A DNA stretch of 64,000 nucleotides from Gracilibacillus lacisalsi DSM 19029 (GTDB taxonomy: Bacteria > Bacillota > Bacilli > Bacillales > Amphibacillaceae). How positions within the stretch are numbered: the stretch's first letter is position 1; the number at the start of each line of letters is the position of its first letter. The notes below the pieces were generated by a model, which ran no database searches, had not been told where the DNA came from, and saw nothing but the letters and a program-made list of their open reading frames with translations. Where the stretch lies: NCBI RefSeq assembly GCF_000377765.1, contig NZ_KB898666.1:62001-126000 (forward strand), written 5' to 3'. Made by a program: the position numbers and the translations under genes. Below, piece by piece: positions 44,140 through 53,920 of this stretch.

Positions 44140-45372
44140 ATGAAACAGCAACTTATAGAAAGATTAAGTACATATGTACAAATCGATACACAATCAGATG
44201 AAAGTAACCCGGACTGCCCCTCAACAGATGGCCAATGGGAACTGGCACATTTGCTAGTAGAAGAATTAAAAGCTATTGGCATGCATGATGTAACAGTTGA
44301 TAAAAATGGTTATGTGATGGCGACACTTCCGAGTAACGTTGATAAAGACGTACCAGTAATCGGCTTTCTTGCCCATGTTGATACAGCAACAGACTTTACC
44401 GGTAAAGAAGTAAAACCTCAAGTAGTCGAACAGTATAATGGCAAAGATATTCTATTAAACAAAGAGAAAAATATTGTCCTGTCACCAGATGAATATCCTT
44501 CATTGGCGAACTACAGTGGACACACTTTAATAACAACAGATGGTACTACATTGCTTGGCGCTGACAACAAAGCAGGTATTGCCGAAATCATAACCGCATT
44601 AGAATATCTTATAACAAACCCGGACATTCCACATGGTACAATCAGAGTCGCTTTTACGCCAGATGAGGAAATAGGGCGTGGTCCTCATAAATTTGATGTA
44701 GATCGATTTGGTGCTCAGTTTGCTTATACGATTGATGGTGGCCCATTAGGTGAACTACAATACGAAAGTTTTAATGCTGCCGCTGCAAAAATTACTGTGC
44801 AAGGTAATAATGTTCATCCGGGAACAGCAAAAGGGAAGATGGTTCATGCAACCAAAATAGCAATGGAAATTCAAGCACAATTACCAGCGGAACAAGCCCC
44901 AGAGTATACAGAAGGATATGAAGGTTTTTTTCATCTACTTTCATTCGAGGGGGATGTAGAAACAGCTAAGTTATATTATATTATCCGCGATCATGACCGA
45001 AATAAATTTAATAAGAAAAAACAATGGGTTACTTCGATAGTTAAGGATTTACAAAGTCAGTATGGTGAAGATTGTATCCAGCTAGAAATGAAGGATCAGT
45101 ACTATAATATGGCAGAAAAAATCGAACCTGTGAAATATATTGTAGATATAGCAGCAGAAGCTATGAAAGATGTCGATGTCGATCCTTTAATCCAGCCAAT
45201 TCGTGGTGGAACAGATGGTTCACAACTTTCCTTCATGGGATTACCAACTCCTAATATATTTACCGGTGGTGAAAACTTCCATGGAAAATACGAATATATT
45301 TCCGTCGATAACATGGTTAAGGCTACCGAAACGATTATACAAATTGCTGAACGATTCACGAAACAATGCTAA
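44140..45372 (+). CDS. pepT: Peptidase T (tripeptide aminopeptidase)
   Basis: Cytoplasmic M20B zinc aminopeptidase of 410 residues. Zinc/catalytic motifs: [11 protein letters not shown] (His, Asp), [13 protein letters not shown] (Asp), [15 protein letters not shown] (Glu pair and His) and [11 protein letters not shown] (C-terminal His). GGAGG lies just before the ATG. Standard length. The gene's stop codon is inside the stem-loop of its terminator. Confidence 0.95.
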   Translation: MKQQLIERLSTYVQIDTQSDESNPDCPSTDGQWELAHLLVEELKAIGMHDVTVDKNGYVMATLPSNVDKDVPVIGFLAHVDTATDFTGKEVKPQVVEQYNGKDILLNKEKNIVLSPDEYPSLANYSGHTLITTDGTTLLGADNKAGIAEIITALEYLITNPDIPHGTIRVAFTPDEEIGRGPHKFDVDRFGAQFAYTIDGGPLGELQYESFNAAAAKITVQGNNVHPGTAKGKMVHATKIAMEIQAQLPAEQAPEYTEGYEGFFHLLSFEGDVETAKLYYIIRDHDRNKFNKKKQWVTSIVKDLQSQYGEDCIQLEMKDQYYNMAEKIEPVKYIVDIAAEAMKDVDVDPLIQPIRGGTDGSQLSFMGLPTPNIFTGGENFHGKYEYISVDNMVKATETIIQIAERFTKQC

Positions 45373-45390
45373 TGATAGCATTGTTTTTTT
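45363..45390 (+). terminator. pepT terminator
   Basis: CAATGCTA-ATGA-TAGCATTG followed by TTTTTTT; the stem includes the pepT stop codon. Confidence 0.88.
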
Positions 45391-45413
45391 ATTGTAAATT
45401 TAATTTTTATACG

Positions 45414-45442
45414 TTGACACTAGACTTGATATTTAATACAAT
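45414..45442 (+). promoter_or_regulatory. Promoter of the TetR/MFS operon
   Basis: TTGACA, 17-bp spacer, TACAAT (45437-45442), followed within 9 bp by the first of two operators. Confidence 0.85.
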
Positions 45443-45450
45443 AGCTTTCG

Positions 45451-45484
45451 TGACCGAAAAGTCATTATGGTGACCATTTAGTCA
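45451..45484. promoter_or_regulatory. Two TGAC-N6-GTCA operators for the TetR repressor
   Basis: TGACCGAAAAGTCA (45451-45464) and TGACCATTTAGTCA (45471-45484) are two near-palindromes 20 bp apart (two helical turns). They cover the transcription start and leader of the TetR-MFS operon, indicating self-repression. Confidence 0.75.
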
Positions 45485-45496
45485 GAAGGTGATCAA

Positions 45497-46312
45497 TTGG
45501 ATACTAAACAGCACATCATGAATACAGCTTTAATACTGTTCTCAGATCATGGGTTTAATGAAACATCTGTCCAGCAAATAGCACAAAAGGCAGGTATTTC
45601 TAAAGGCGGTTTTTATAATTATTTTTCTTCTAAACGGGATTTAATGCTGGAAATGATTGATGAACATCACAGCAAAATTATTAACAGTACCCATCAAATA
45701 GATGAAACAAATCACAATTTAGCTGCGTATATACAACACGAGATGACAGCATGGATGGAACACCAGCCTTTTATACATGTGATGTTGAATGAGTTTCAAC
45801 CAAAAAAGGATCCACAAATAAATAAAAAAATGGATGAGCTACATGTTACGCTAACACAGAAACATAAAGAGATATTCTATCTGTGTTATGGAGATAAAAT
45901 AAAACCATTTCTTACCGATATGGTTGTCATTTTAGAAGGTATGCTGAAAGAGTATTTGTTATATATGTTTATCCAACAAACCCAATTTGACGTCCAACAA
46001 TTAAGTAATTGGATATGTCATCACATCGACAGTATTGTTAACAACCTTCATGACATGGATCCTTTTTTACACGAAACGCAAAACGAGACATTTGAAAGTG
46101 TGTTAAAAGATTTAAAAGCAGCAATTAAGCAAAAAAAGCTTCCTAATCAAGATAAACTCTTAGAAGTAGTGAAAAAGATAGAACAGGAAATCGATAACCA
46201 TTCACCATATTCTATCACCGCTGAAGTATCACTACACTATTTAAAAGGCGAAGAAACGATTCATACAAACGTATTAAGACTAGAGCCTTTGTGCAAACAA
46301 GGGGGTAATTAA
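45497..46312 (+). CDS. TetR/AcrR-family repressor
   Basis: 271 residues; N-terminal helix-turn-helix ETSVQQIAQKAGISKGGFYNYFSSKRDLM, then a long alpha-helical ligand domain with a Lys/Glu-rich part near residues 195-240. TTG start with AAGGTGATC upstream. Directly joined to the drug-efflux gene (next ATG follows the stop at once), with two operators over its own promoter, so it should sense a toxic compound and release the efflux pump. Confidence 0.9.
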   Translation: MDTKQHIMNTALILFSDHGFNETSVQQIAQKAGISKGGFYNYFSSKRDLMLEMIDEHHSKIINSTHQIDETNHNLAAYIQHEMTAWMEHQPFIHVMLNEFQPKKDPQINKKMDELHVTLTQKHKEIFYLCYGDKIKPFLTDMVVILEGMLKEYLLYMFIQQTQFDVQQLSNWICHHIDSIVNNLHDMDPFLHETQNETFESVLKDLKAAIKQKKLPNQDKLLEVVKKIEQEIDNHSPYSITAEVSLHYLKGEETIHTNVLRLEPLCKQGGN

Positions 46313-47800
46313 ATGAATCAAGAAGTAAATTCAACAGAAATAAAAAGGATACCCATCGTCGCTGTAATGCTCGTTGGTGCTTTCGTAGGGATATTAAATG
46401 AAACTCTACTAGCAACTGCATTACCAAGCATTATGGAGGATTTTGGTATCGCAGAAAACCAAGTACAATGGTTAACGACTGCCTTCTTATTAACCAATGG
46501 CGTCATGATACCAATATCGGCTTTCTTAATTGAACGATTTACGACTAGACAGTTATTCATAACCGCTTTGAGTATCTTTGCATTAGGTACATTTATTGCA
46601 TCGATTTCTCATGCATTTGAATTACTATTAGTAGCGAGGGTCATTCAGGCTGCCGGATCCGGTATCATGTTACCGCTAATGATGACGGTTATGTTGAAAA
46701 TATTCCCACCAGAGAAACGTGGAGCTGCAATGGGGATGGCTGGGATTGTTATTTCCTTTGCACCTGCAATCGGACCAACACTTTCTGGTTGGTTACTCGA
46801 ATATTTCTCTTGGAGAGGATTATTTTATGTCGTATTACCAATTGTAATTATTGCCATTATCATCGCTACGATATTTGTTAAAAATGTAACAGAACAAACC
46901 TATCCAAAGATTGATATTCTTTCAATTCTGTTATCATCATTTGGATTCGGTGGTCTGTTATATGGATTTAGTAGCATCAGTGGCGGTCATGGAGGTGGTG
47001 AAGCCAGTGCTCAAATTAACGGTCAAGCGGTAGCAATTATTATAGCTGGTGCAATAATCATTACCTTGTTTATTATCCGTCAAATGAAATTAAAACATCC
47101 AATGCTTGAATTTCGTGTATTTAAATACTCGATTTTCTCCTTGTCCTTAATCATTACAATGATTGTACTGATGGCACTCATTGGAGCTGAAACCATGTTG
47201 CCTTTATACATGCAAAACACAAGAGGTTTTACCGCTTTAGAATCTGGACTAATGCTATTCCCAGGTGCGATTGTAATGGGAGTTATGTCTCCTATAACCG
47301 GTATGTTATTTGATAAGTTTGGCGCGAAATGGTTAGCAGCAATTGGTATGACCATTGTAACAATTACGACTTTCTTATTTACGAGTCTAGAAATGGATAC
47401 AGCCTATAGCTTCCTTGTTACGATCTATGCCATTCGTATGTTTGGCCTTTCATTAGTGATGATGCCTGTCATGACTGCAGGGTTAAACCAGCTACCACCA
47501 GAATGGCATCCACACGGGACAGCAATGGCAAACACGATGCAGCAAGTTTCTGCTTCCATTGGAACAGCAATATTGATTACCGTCATGACTTCTGCTGCAA
47601 CCAACTATCAGCCGGATCAAGCGGCATTACAAGGTTTATCAGAAGCAGAAGCAATGAACCAAATTGCTAGTAATGCAGCAATCAGTGGTTACAATACCGC
47701 TTTCTGGATCGCAACGATCTTATCGATTATCGGTCTCTGCTTATCACTATTCTTAAAGACAAAAACACAAACAGAACAAGCAAATAAGGAAGCAGCTTAA
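46313..47800 (+). CDS. MFS multidrug efflux transporter, DHA2 (14-TMS) family
   Basis: 495 residues with about 14 transmembrane segments, the DHA2 antiporter motif C AGSGIMLPLMM and motif GPTLSGWLLEYFSWRGLFYV (motif C/B regions). Related to EmrB/LmrB/MdrM drug:proton exporters. Starts one nucleotide after the TetR stop, with AAGGGGG as ribosome binding site. Function in toxicant export inferred from family and operon. Confidence 0.9.
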   Translation: MNQEVNSTEIKRIPIVAVMLVGAFVGILNETLLATALPSIMEDFGIAENQVQWLTTAFLLTNGVMIPISAFLIERFTTRQLFITALSIFALGTFIASISHAFELLLVARVIQAAGSGIMLPLMMTVMLKIFPPEKRGAAMGMAGIVISFAPAIGPTLSGWLLEYFSWRGLFYVVLPIVIIAIIIATIFVKNVTEQTYPKIDILSILLSSFGFGGLLYGFSSISGGHGGGEASAQINGQAVAIIIAGAIIITLFIIRQMKLKHPMLEFRVFKYSIFSLSLIITMIVLMALIGAETMLPLYMQNTRGFTALESGLMLFPGAIVMGVMSPITGMLFDKFGAKWLAAIGMTIVTITTFLFTSLEMDTAYSFLVTIYAIRMFGLSLVMMPVMTAGLNQLPPEWHPHGTAMANTMQQVSASIGTAILITVMTSAATNYQPDQAALQGLSEAEAMNQIASNAAISGYNTAFWIATILSIIGLCLSLFLKTKTQTEQANKEAA

Positions 47801-47806
47801 AGATTT

Positions 47807-47841
47807 GGGGGGATGACATTGGTTCATCCTCCTATTTTTTA
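47807..47841 (+). terminator. Terminator of the TetR/MFS operon
   Basis: GGGGGATGA and TCATCCTCC pair over a short loop, followed by TATTTTTT. Confidence 0.85.
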
Positions 47842-47928
47842 CAAATCCTTTCTAAATTATCCCCCATCAATTGGAAATCATGTTAAAATAGGCTATGTAT
47901 GATTACATATAGGGAGGAATAACTGGAA

Positions 47929-48837
47929 ATGAAAGACAACATAACAAAACCATTAGGATTTGGCGAAATTTTAGATCAAACGTTTCGTATTATCAAATCC
48001 AATTTTAAATCTTTATTTACTATTACCTTTTTAGTAATGGTACCGTTGTTTGCGCTACAAGCTTTTATTTTAGCGTTAAGCGGACGTGATTTTATTATTA
48101 GCGGTGACCCAGGGCAAAGTCTCGTTGATCAACTGGTTACAGGTGCTGACTCTGTTGTCAACACCACCCTACAAGAAGACTTTATTTCCATGTTCGTAGA
48201 TCTGCTAATGGTGTTTGCCATCCCGGTTCTTGCAGGTGCCATTACTTGGGCAGTCAAAAACGCCAGAGAAGGGAAAGACATATTTGCGAAAGAAATGATC
48301 AGTAAAACGTTGCCACGATATGGGCCGCTTCTGGGAAGCACCATGCTTTTTGGTCTTATCACATTTGGTATACTCTTACCTTGTTTTTTTGTAATTGGTT
48401 TTATAAGTGTTTTTCTCTCGTTCATACACCCTATTTTGACTTTTGGGTTTGTAATGCTTTCTTCTTTAGGTATCTTTATAGGTGTAGGTTTACTCTTAAC
48501 AAAGTGGAGCTTATACTTACCCGCTGTACTCTTTAACAACGTCGCACCAGGATTATCGAAGAGTTGGCGCCTGACAAAGAAACAAACATGGAAATTCTTT
48601 GGCTTATTTATTGTGCTTCTGATTATTACAACCATTATTAGCGGGATATTACAACTACCACTTATCTTTTTAGGAAACAGTGTGTTAGCACATTTATTAA
48701 CCAACATCATTTCCTTAATATCTTCAATCGTGTTTACCGTTGGTTATGCTGTTATGTATTTTGACGCTACTGTTAGGCAAGAAGGTACCGACTTACAGGA
48801 AATGATTAAAGAATACGAAGTGACAGAAGAATCGTAA
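47929..48837 (+). CDS. Multi-pass membrane protein heading the MoxR operon
   Basis: 302 residues with about six hydrophobic segments. The pattern GEILDQTFRIIKSNFKSLFT at the N-terminus and the later ALFNN/SKSWRLTK stretch match the glycerophosphodiester-phosphodiesterase-membrane-domain/DUF975-like proteins found at the head of MoxR clusters. GGGAGG lies upstream. Function unknown; probably assembles with the products of the following genes. It is 12 nt before the DUF4129 gene. Confidence 0.8.
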   Translation: MKDNITKPLGFGEILDQTFRIIKSNFKSLFTITFLVMVPLFALQAFILALSGRDFIISGDPGQSLVDQLVTGADSVVNTTLQEDFISMFVDLLMVFAIPVLAGAITWAVKNAREGKDIFAKEMISKTLPRYGPLLGSTMLFGLITFGILLPCFFVIGFISVFLSFIHPILTFGFVMLSSLGIFIGVGLLLTKWSLYLPAVLFNNVAPGLSKSWRLTKKQTWKFFGLFIVLLIITTIISGILQLPLIFLGNSVLAHLLTNIISLISSIVFTVGYAVMYFDATVRQEGTDLQEMIKEYEVTEES

Positions 48838-48849
48838 AGGAGATCGGCA

Positions 48850-49509
48850 ATGTCATCTTTTCGAACGGAGCAAGATCAGTTAAACGACATTTTAAGTAAG
48901 CAAGAATATCAAGTCTATTATGAGGATAATCGCAGTTTTTTAGAAAGAATATGGGATCGTATATCAGACTGGATCGGCGACATTCTCGCTCTATTATTTG
49001 ATTCCTTTGAACCTTCTGCGACAACTGGTAACCTGATTATTATCCTCATTATACTGATTGTTTCATCTGTAGTGATATTTGGTGTGATCGCTTTGGTCAT
49101 GTTCACAGTGAGAAAAAGAAAACTATCCAATCAGCAGCCAGTTGTAAAGCATGATGAATTAGCTTGGAGCTATCACGAACATTTGCACGCTGCCCAAGAT
49201 TTTGAAACACAAGCTGATTTTCGCCGTGCCACAAGGCATCAATTTCTAGCGTTGTTGTTAATCTTTGATGAGTATGGTTATTTACAAGCAAATCAGTGGA
49301 AAACCAATTGGGACTATTACGATGAACTGAAGCGAAGCAATAAAACACTAGCAGTAGACTTTTACAATTTAGCCTTATTATTCGAGAAAGTCACCTATGG
49401 TGAACAATCCATCACGGAAGATGATTATCGAAAGTACAAGGCCGAAACGAGTAAATGGATAGATTCCATTTTGCGGCAATCAGACCCAAAAGAAATAGGT
49501 GAACGATAA
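48850..49509 (+). CDS. DUF4129 domain protein
   Basis: 219 residues: a short N-terminal region, one transmembrane helix (about 62-87), then a cytoplasmic DUF4129 domain with YHEHLHAAQDFETQADFRRATRHQFLALLL. In MoxR/DUF58 clusters such proteins accompany transglutaminase-like or vWA proteins; role unknown. AAAGGAG precedes the ATG. The stop overlaps the next ATG by 1 nt (TAATG). Confidence 0.85.
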   Translation: MSSFRTEQDQLNDILSKQEYQVYYEDNRSFLERIWDRISDWIGDILALLFDSFEPSATTGNLIIILIILIVSSVVIFGVIALVMFTVRKRKLSNQQPVVKHDELAWSYHEHLHAAQDFETQADFRRATRHQFLALLLIFDEYGYLQANQWKTNWDYYDELKRSNKTLAVDFYNLALLFEKVTYGEQSITEDDYRKYKAETSKWIDSILRQSDPKEIGER

Positions 49510-50621
49510 TGTTTGGAAAAAAAAGAAGCTGGATCTTTGGAATCTTATTTTTTCTTTTGCTTATCGTAGTCAGTGTATTCTCGACTAGTAATACACCAGA
49601 AGAGTATCCGCCTTATCTGGTCGAGTCGCCATCCCCAACAGGACTTAAGGCGCTTTATACATATTTAGAACAAAATGGGCATGATGTTACCCAAGAAGAA
49701 GCACTTCCCACGATGACAAAAGAAACATTAAGGGTATTAGTTAATCCACCAGTGTTTACAGATCAACAAACCGAAAATCACTATCTCGATTATGTAAGAC
49801 AGGGTAATACTATCGTGCTCGCCAAAGAAAATCCGGATGGACTCTTTAATCTGAAAACAGAATATGCATTAACCGGATCAGAGTCAGAAACAACAGAAGC
49901 TGACTATCAAGGTGAAAAGCTGGAAGTGCTCCAAAACAGCTTTGTCCGTTTGGCGGCAAACGAGGATGACAACGTGCTGCTAGAGGATGATGCTGGTGCA
50001 CTTGCGATCGAACGGCATATTGGCGAAGGTTCCTTAATTGTACTTTTAGAGCCAACCTGGCTTACAAATGATCAAATTACCAAGCATGATCACACGTCTG
50101 CAGTATTTAACCTGATCCCATTCAAAGAATCAGGACCAGTTATTTTTGATGAATATAGTTTAACGAAGACAGGTGGCCTTGTATCTCATTTTGAATTATA
50201 TCCAGGCTGGGCTTATGTATTATTGATTCAAGGTATCATCATGGCGATTTTTATCCTATGGAATCAAGGTAAACGCTTCGGACCGATTTACCCTGTTCGA
50301 GAAGAAACAGTCCGTTTAAGTAATGAACGGTTAAGAGCGATCGCAATTTGGCAAGCAAAAGGTAAAAATTATTACGCATCGCTCGAATACCAGCTTGACT
50401 ATCTAAAAGAAGTTATTCGAGAAAGATATGGTATACCTTATCAGCAAAATTGGACGGAAAGATTAGCTGGGATAGCAGGCAAAACAGATGCTATTTCCAC
50501 CAAAGAATTAGATTATATTGCTCAAGGAATTGAAACCATTTTAGCCAGAAAATCGTTAAATAAACAAGAGTATCTTTCTTGGTCTGCAAAAATAGACAAA
50601 ATACGAGAAGAGGTGGAGTAA
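49509..50621 (+). CDS. DUF4350 domain protein
   Basis: 370 residues, with an N-terminal transmembrane helix, an extracytoplasmic GATase-like DUF4350 domain (YPPYLVESPSPTGLKALYTYLEQNGHDV) and a second helix at about 235-255, then a cytoplasmic tail (RFGPIYPVREETVRLSNERLRAIA). Typical third component of MoxR clusters. Overlaps DUF4129 by 1 nt and precedes the MoxR gene by 2 nt, so all are co-translated. Confidence 0.87.
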   Translation: MFGKKRSWIFGILFFLLLIVVSVFSTSNTPEEYPPYLVESPSPTGLKALYTYLEQNGHDVTQEEALPTMTKETLRVLVNPPVFTDQQTENHYLDYVRQGNTIVLAKENPDGLFNLKTEYALTGSESETTEADYQGEKLEVLQNSFVRLAANEDDNVLLEDDAGALAIERHIGEGSLIVLLEPTWLTNDQITKHDHTSAVFNLIPFKESGPVIFDEYSLTKTGGLVSHFELYPGWAYVLLIQGIIMAIFILWNQGKRFGPIYPVREETVRLSNERLRAIAIWQAKGKNYYASLEYQLDYLKEVIRERYGIPYQQNWTERLAGIAGKTDAISTKELDYIAQGIETILARKSLNKQEYLSWSAKIDKIREEVE

Positions 50622-50623
50622 CG

Positions 50624-51553
50624 ATGACTTCAAAGATTTCGTCATTATTAGAAAACTATGAACAACATATTCTTGGTCAACAGAAAAATTTACGATTATT
50701 ATTAGCGGCTGCTTTAGCTGGTGGTCATGTATTAATAGAAGGGGTACCGGGGACAGGTAAAACACAAATGGTAAAAACATTAGCTAAGTTACTTGATAGT
50801 GACTTCAAACGTGTACAGTTCACCCCCGATTTATTACCGAGTGATATCACAGGAAGTGCTATCTATAATATGAAAGAACATGACTTTCAAACTTTAAAAG
50901 GCCCGATATTTACAAATGTTTTGCTAGCAGATGAAATCAACCGTACACCTGCTAAGACGCAAGCATCCCTATTGGAAGCCATGGAAGAAAAACAAGTTAC
51001 CATTCAAGGAGATACTTATCGATTACCAGATTTCTTTTTTGTTGCCGCAACACAAAATCCTATTGAATTTGAAGGAACGTACCCATTACCTGAAGCACAG
51101 CAAGATCGCTTTTTCTTCAAACTCAAGGTCCACTTCCCTAGCTTGGAAGAAGAAATTTCTGTCTTACAAATGGTAATCGAGAAACAATCCAACCCCTTGG
51201 AGATTCGAGCGATGTTCTCCAATGATTCATTACTAGAAATTCAACAAAAAGTTCAAGAAGTAAACATTAGTAACGAAATAGCTGATTATATTACGAAAAT
51301 TGTTCGTAAAACACGTGAACTGGAACATATTCAATATGGAGCAAGTACTCGTGCCGCGATCGCAATAGCAAAAACAGCACAAGCTTGGGCCTATCTTGAT
51401 GAACGTGACTATATAACACCGGATGACGTCAAAACAGTAGCTATTCCTAGTTTACGTCATCGTGTTCAACTATCTCCATATGCAGAATTGGAGGGATCTG
51501 ATATCGATGAAACGATTCAAGAGCTTGTGGGATCGGTTGCTGTTCCGAGATAA
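50624..51553 (+). CDS. MoxR-family AAA+ ATPase
   Basis: 309-residue AAA+ ATPase with Walker A GVPGTGKTQ, Walker B VLLADEINRTPAKTQ, sensor 1 VAATQNP and the MoxR hallmark IEFEGTYPLPEAQQDRFFFKL. Members act as chaperones activating partner vWA/DUF58 proteins in the cytoplasm. The start is ATG 50624 with GAGGTGGAG upstream; it overlaps the DUF58 gene by 47 nt. Confidence 0.95.
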   Translation: MTSKISSLLENYEQHILGQQKNLRLLLAAALAGGHVLIEGVPGTGKTQMVKTLAKLLDSDFKRVQFTPDLLPSDITGSAIYNMKEHDFQTLKGPIFTNVLLADEINRTPAKTQASLLEAMEEKQVTIQGDTYRLPDFFFVAATQNPIEFEGTYPLPEAQQDRFFFKLKVHFPSLEEEISVLQMVIEKQSNPLEIRAMFSNDSLLEIQQKVQEVNISNEIADYITKIVRKTRELEHIQYGASTRAAIAIAKTAQAWAYLDERDYITPDDVKTVAIPSLRHRVQLSPYAELEGSDIDETIQELVGSVAVPR

Positions 51554-52862
51554 AGGGATCATTCCTACATACAAACTGATTACCTATTACGCCCTTTTCA
51601 CCTTAGCTATGTTTGTTCTATCAATCTGGCAATTTTCGTGGCTGTTTCTAGGAATAGCCACGCTACTAATGATCAGTCTATTAATCATAGATGCATTCCT
51701 ACTACCTAAAAAAGAAGACATAGAGGTAGCTCGGACAATAGCTGACGAAATGGAGCGTTATGCGAAACAAATGGTAACCATTCATTTTCACAATCGCACA
51801 AACGACACATATACCGTTCGGTTAATAGATGGAATACCTGAGTCATTTCAAACTATTTTTCCAACCAACCAGTTGATTCCAAGCGGAAAATCGGTTGCTA
51901 TTTCGTATGAGATCTTTCCTCAAATAAGAGGAAAATATCAAATTGATACGTTATATATACGTTTAAAAACAAAAATGGGACTCTGGGAGAAACAAATTAC
52001 ATATCACCTGTCTGATGAAGTAAAGGTTATACCTAATTTATCAGAGACCAAAAAATATTTAGCAAGTGCTCAGAAATATTTATTGCACGAAGGCATCAAA
52101 ATTCGAAAAGTTCGTAGTGGTGTTGGGGAATTCTCAAAGGTTAGGAGCTATGTTGTTGGTGACGACCCTCGTAAAATAAATTGGCGTCAATCTGCCAAAT
52201 TACAAGAGATGATGACTAATGAATATGAACCGGAGCATGGAAAAAGTGTTACAATCTTACTTGATTGTGGTCGCATGATGGGCGTTGAGTTAGAAGAAGG
52301 AAACCGGTTGGAAAAATCGATTGAAGCGGCAATTACGCTCGCAACAGCAGCGTTGCAAAACGGTGATCAAGTATCTGTGATCGCATTTTCAAAAGAAATT
52401 AAAGCAGTTGTGCCTAGTGGAAAGGGATTAGAACATTTAGATACCATTTTACAAACGATATATGCCCTAGAAGTAGATGCACAAGAATCCAACTATGCGC
52501 TTGCTATCCAGCATGCCCAGTCGATCCAACGAAAACGTAGTATGATTGTGCTCTTCAGTGATGTGCAAACATTTGTGAATGAAGATTATCAACTATTTTA
52601 TATGAAAAAAATAAGAAAGAAACACCTTTTTGTCATGCTAGGCATTGAAGATCGACTATTACAAGCACAAATAAAGATGAAGCCAGAAGACACTATTGCG
52701 GCAATGGAAAAAAGCATGGCACAAAAACAGTACATCAACCAAAAACAAGTGATGAGGAAATGGGAAAAGCATGGATTACCCATGCTCGAAGCACCTGCTG
52801 AACGGTTAGCAGTCACTTCTGTTTCCCATTATATTGAAACATTAAACCGTGGATTGTTGTAG
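51507..52862 (+). CDS. DUF58 (vWA-like) protein, MoxR partner
   Basis: 451 residues: two N-terminal transmembrane helices (about 20-60), then a soluble part with the DUF58 signature SYVVGDDPRKINWRQSAK and a vWA-like domain starting VTILLDCGRMMG. Predicted client of the MoxR ATPase. The start at ATG 51507 lies within the MoxR gene, with GGAGG 12 nt upstream. The 3' end overlaps the convergent SpoIIM-like gene by 21 nt. No transglutaminase gene follows, unlike many Bacillus clusters. Confidence 0.9.
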   Translation: MKRFKSLWDRLLFRDKGIIPTYKLITYYALFTLAMFVLSIWQFSWLFLGIATLLMISLLIIDAFLLPKKEDIEVARTIADEMERYAKQMVTIHFHNRTNDTYTVRLIDGIPESFQTIFPTNQLIPSGKSVAISYEIFPQIRGKYQIDTLYIRLKTKMGLWEKQITYHLSDEVKVIPNLSETKKYLASAQKYLLHEGIKIRKVRSGVGEFSKVRSYVVGDDPRKINWRQSAKLQEMMTNEYEPEHGKSVTILLDCGRMMGVELEEGNRLEKSIEAAITLATAALQNGDQVSVIAFSKEIKAVVPSGKGLEHLDTILQTIYALEVDAQESNYALAIQHAQSIQRKRSMIVLFSDVQTFVNEDYQLFYMKKIRKKHLFVMLGIEDRLLQAQIKMKPEDTIAAMEKSMAQKQYINQKQVMRKWEKHGLPMLEAPAERLAVTSVSHYIETLNRGLL

Positions 52863-53810
52863 AGCTCTTTTGCGTAAAAGAAAATGACCAATGATCATGT
52901 AAGCAATCAGACCAATAGCGGTCGTAACTGCTACAGCATATTTCATCTCTAACGAAATATCAGCAGGAGTGATAAACCCTTCGATGGTACCAGCGATTAC
53001 AAATAACGGGATCGTTCCTAGCATCAGTTGAACGGACCTTATTGTTTGGGTCTTTAACTGGTACCCTCTCGAATGCTTACCAGGTACAAACAATTTGTAT
53101 CCCATTAAAAGACCTGCACCACCTGCGATAAAAATAGCAACTAACTCAATGATGCCATGTGGGACAATATAAGCCCAAAACACATATGAATTGCTATAGT
53201 TGAAAAATAGTCCTGCAATTGCGCCAACAATAATACCGTTATAAATTAATACATATACCGTCAATAGTCCGAATGTGATGCCACCGGCAAAGGCTAGAAT
53301 ACCGACTCGAATATTGTTAATCATAATTTCTGTCGACATAACAGGTGCATCAACAGCTGCCGGATCTTCGCCGAGCGATTCAGGATCAAATGACTGTGCC
53401 ATATTTTCCGGTAGGATACCATATAAATGAGCTGGATTTTCGACTACAGCGAAAAAACTCGCAATACCACCAAAACAGAACAAAAGCATGGCAATCATAA
53501 TTGCCTTCCATTGTTCCACTAATAAACCTACAAATTTGCTGGAAATGAAATGATAGGCTTGTTTCCATGAAGAATGCTGGGATTGGTATAATATGTTGTG
53601 TGCTTTTCCGACTAGTTCATTTAAGTAATTTGTTACATCTTCATTTGGGAAAAATGTCTGACTATAAGATAACTGTCTGGAAACTTTCTGGTATGTATGT
53701 TGAAACTCTTCGATAATCTTGCTGGACTTTTGCTTTGGTAATTGGTTTATCAGTTTTTCTAACCGTTCCCAGTCTTGGCGATGCTGTTTGATGAATTGAT
53801 TTAATTGCAT
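52842..53810 (-). CDS. Stage II sporulation protein M-like membrane protein
   Basis: 322 residues: an N-terminal soluble helical part (1-100) then five to six membrane helices, with the SpoIIM-family features MINNIRVGILAFAGGITFG, FWAYIVPHGIIELVAIF and GAGLLMGYKL. Members near MoxR operons are a paralogous group distinct from the true SpoIIM used in engulfment. AAGGTG precedes the ATG. Transcribed against the DUF58 gene, but clearly part of the same functional cluster. Confidence 0.88.
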   Translation of the reverse strand: MQLNQFIKQHRQDWERLEKLINQLPKQKSSKIIEEFQHTYQKVSRQLSYSQTFFPNEDVTNYLNELVGKAHNILYQSQHSSWKQAYHFISSKFVGLLVEQWKAIMIAMLLFCFGGIASFFAVVENPAHLYGILPENMAQSFDPESLGEDPAAVDAPVMSTEIMINNIRVGILAFAGGITFGLLTVYVLIYNGIIVGAIAGLFFNYSNSYVFWAYIVPHGIIELVAIFIAGGAGLLMGYKLFVPGKHSRGYQLKTQTIRSVQLMLGTIPLFVIAGTIEGFITPADISLEMKYAVAVTTAIGLIAYMIIGHFLLRKRALQQSTV

Positions 53811-53920
53811 ATAATCACCTTTTTTTCTAGCATTTTACTTTATTATAATAGAAAATAGACTTAATGAACAGTATAGAAAGCTACTGTTCTTCTGAAAAAG
53901 TGACAGGAAAGAGGTTAAAC

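Noticed and set aside
48129-48710. 193-codon open frame opposite the MoxR-operon membrane protein
   Set aside because: Antisense shadow with no ribosome binding site and no recognisable domain.
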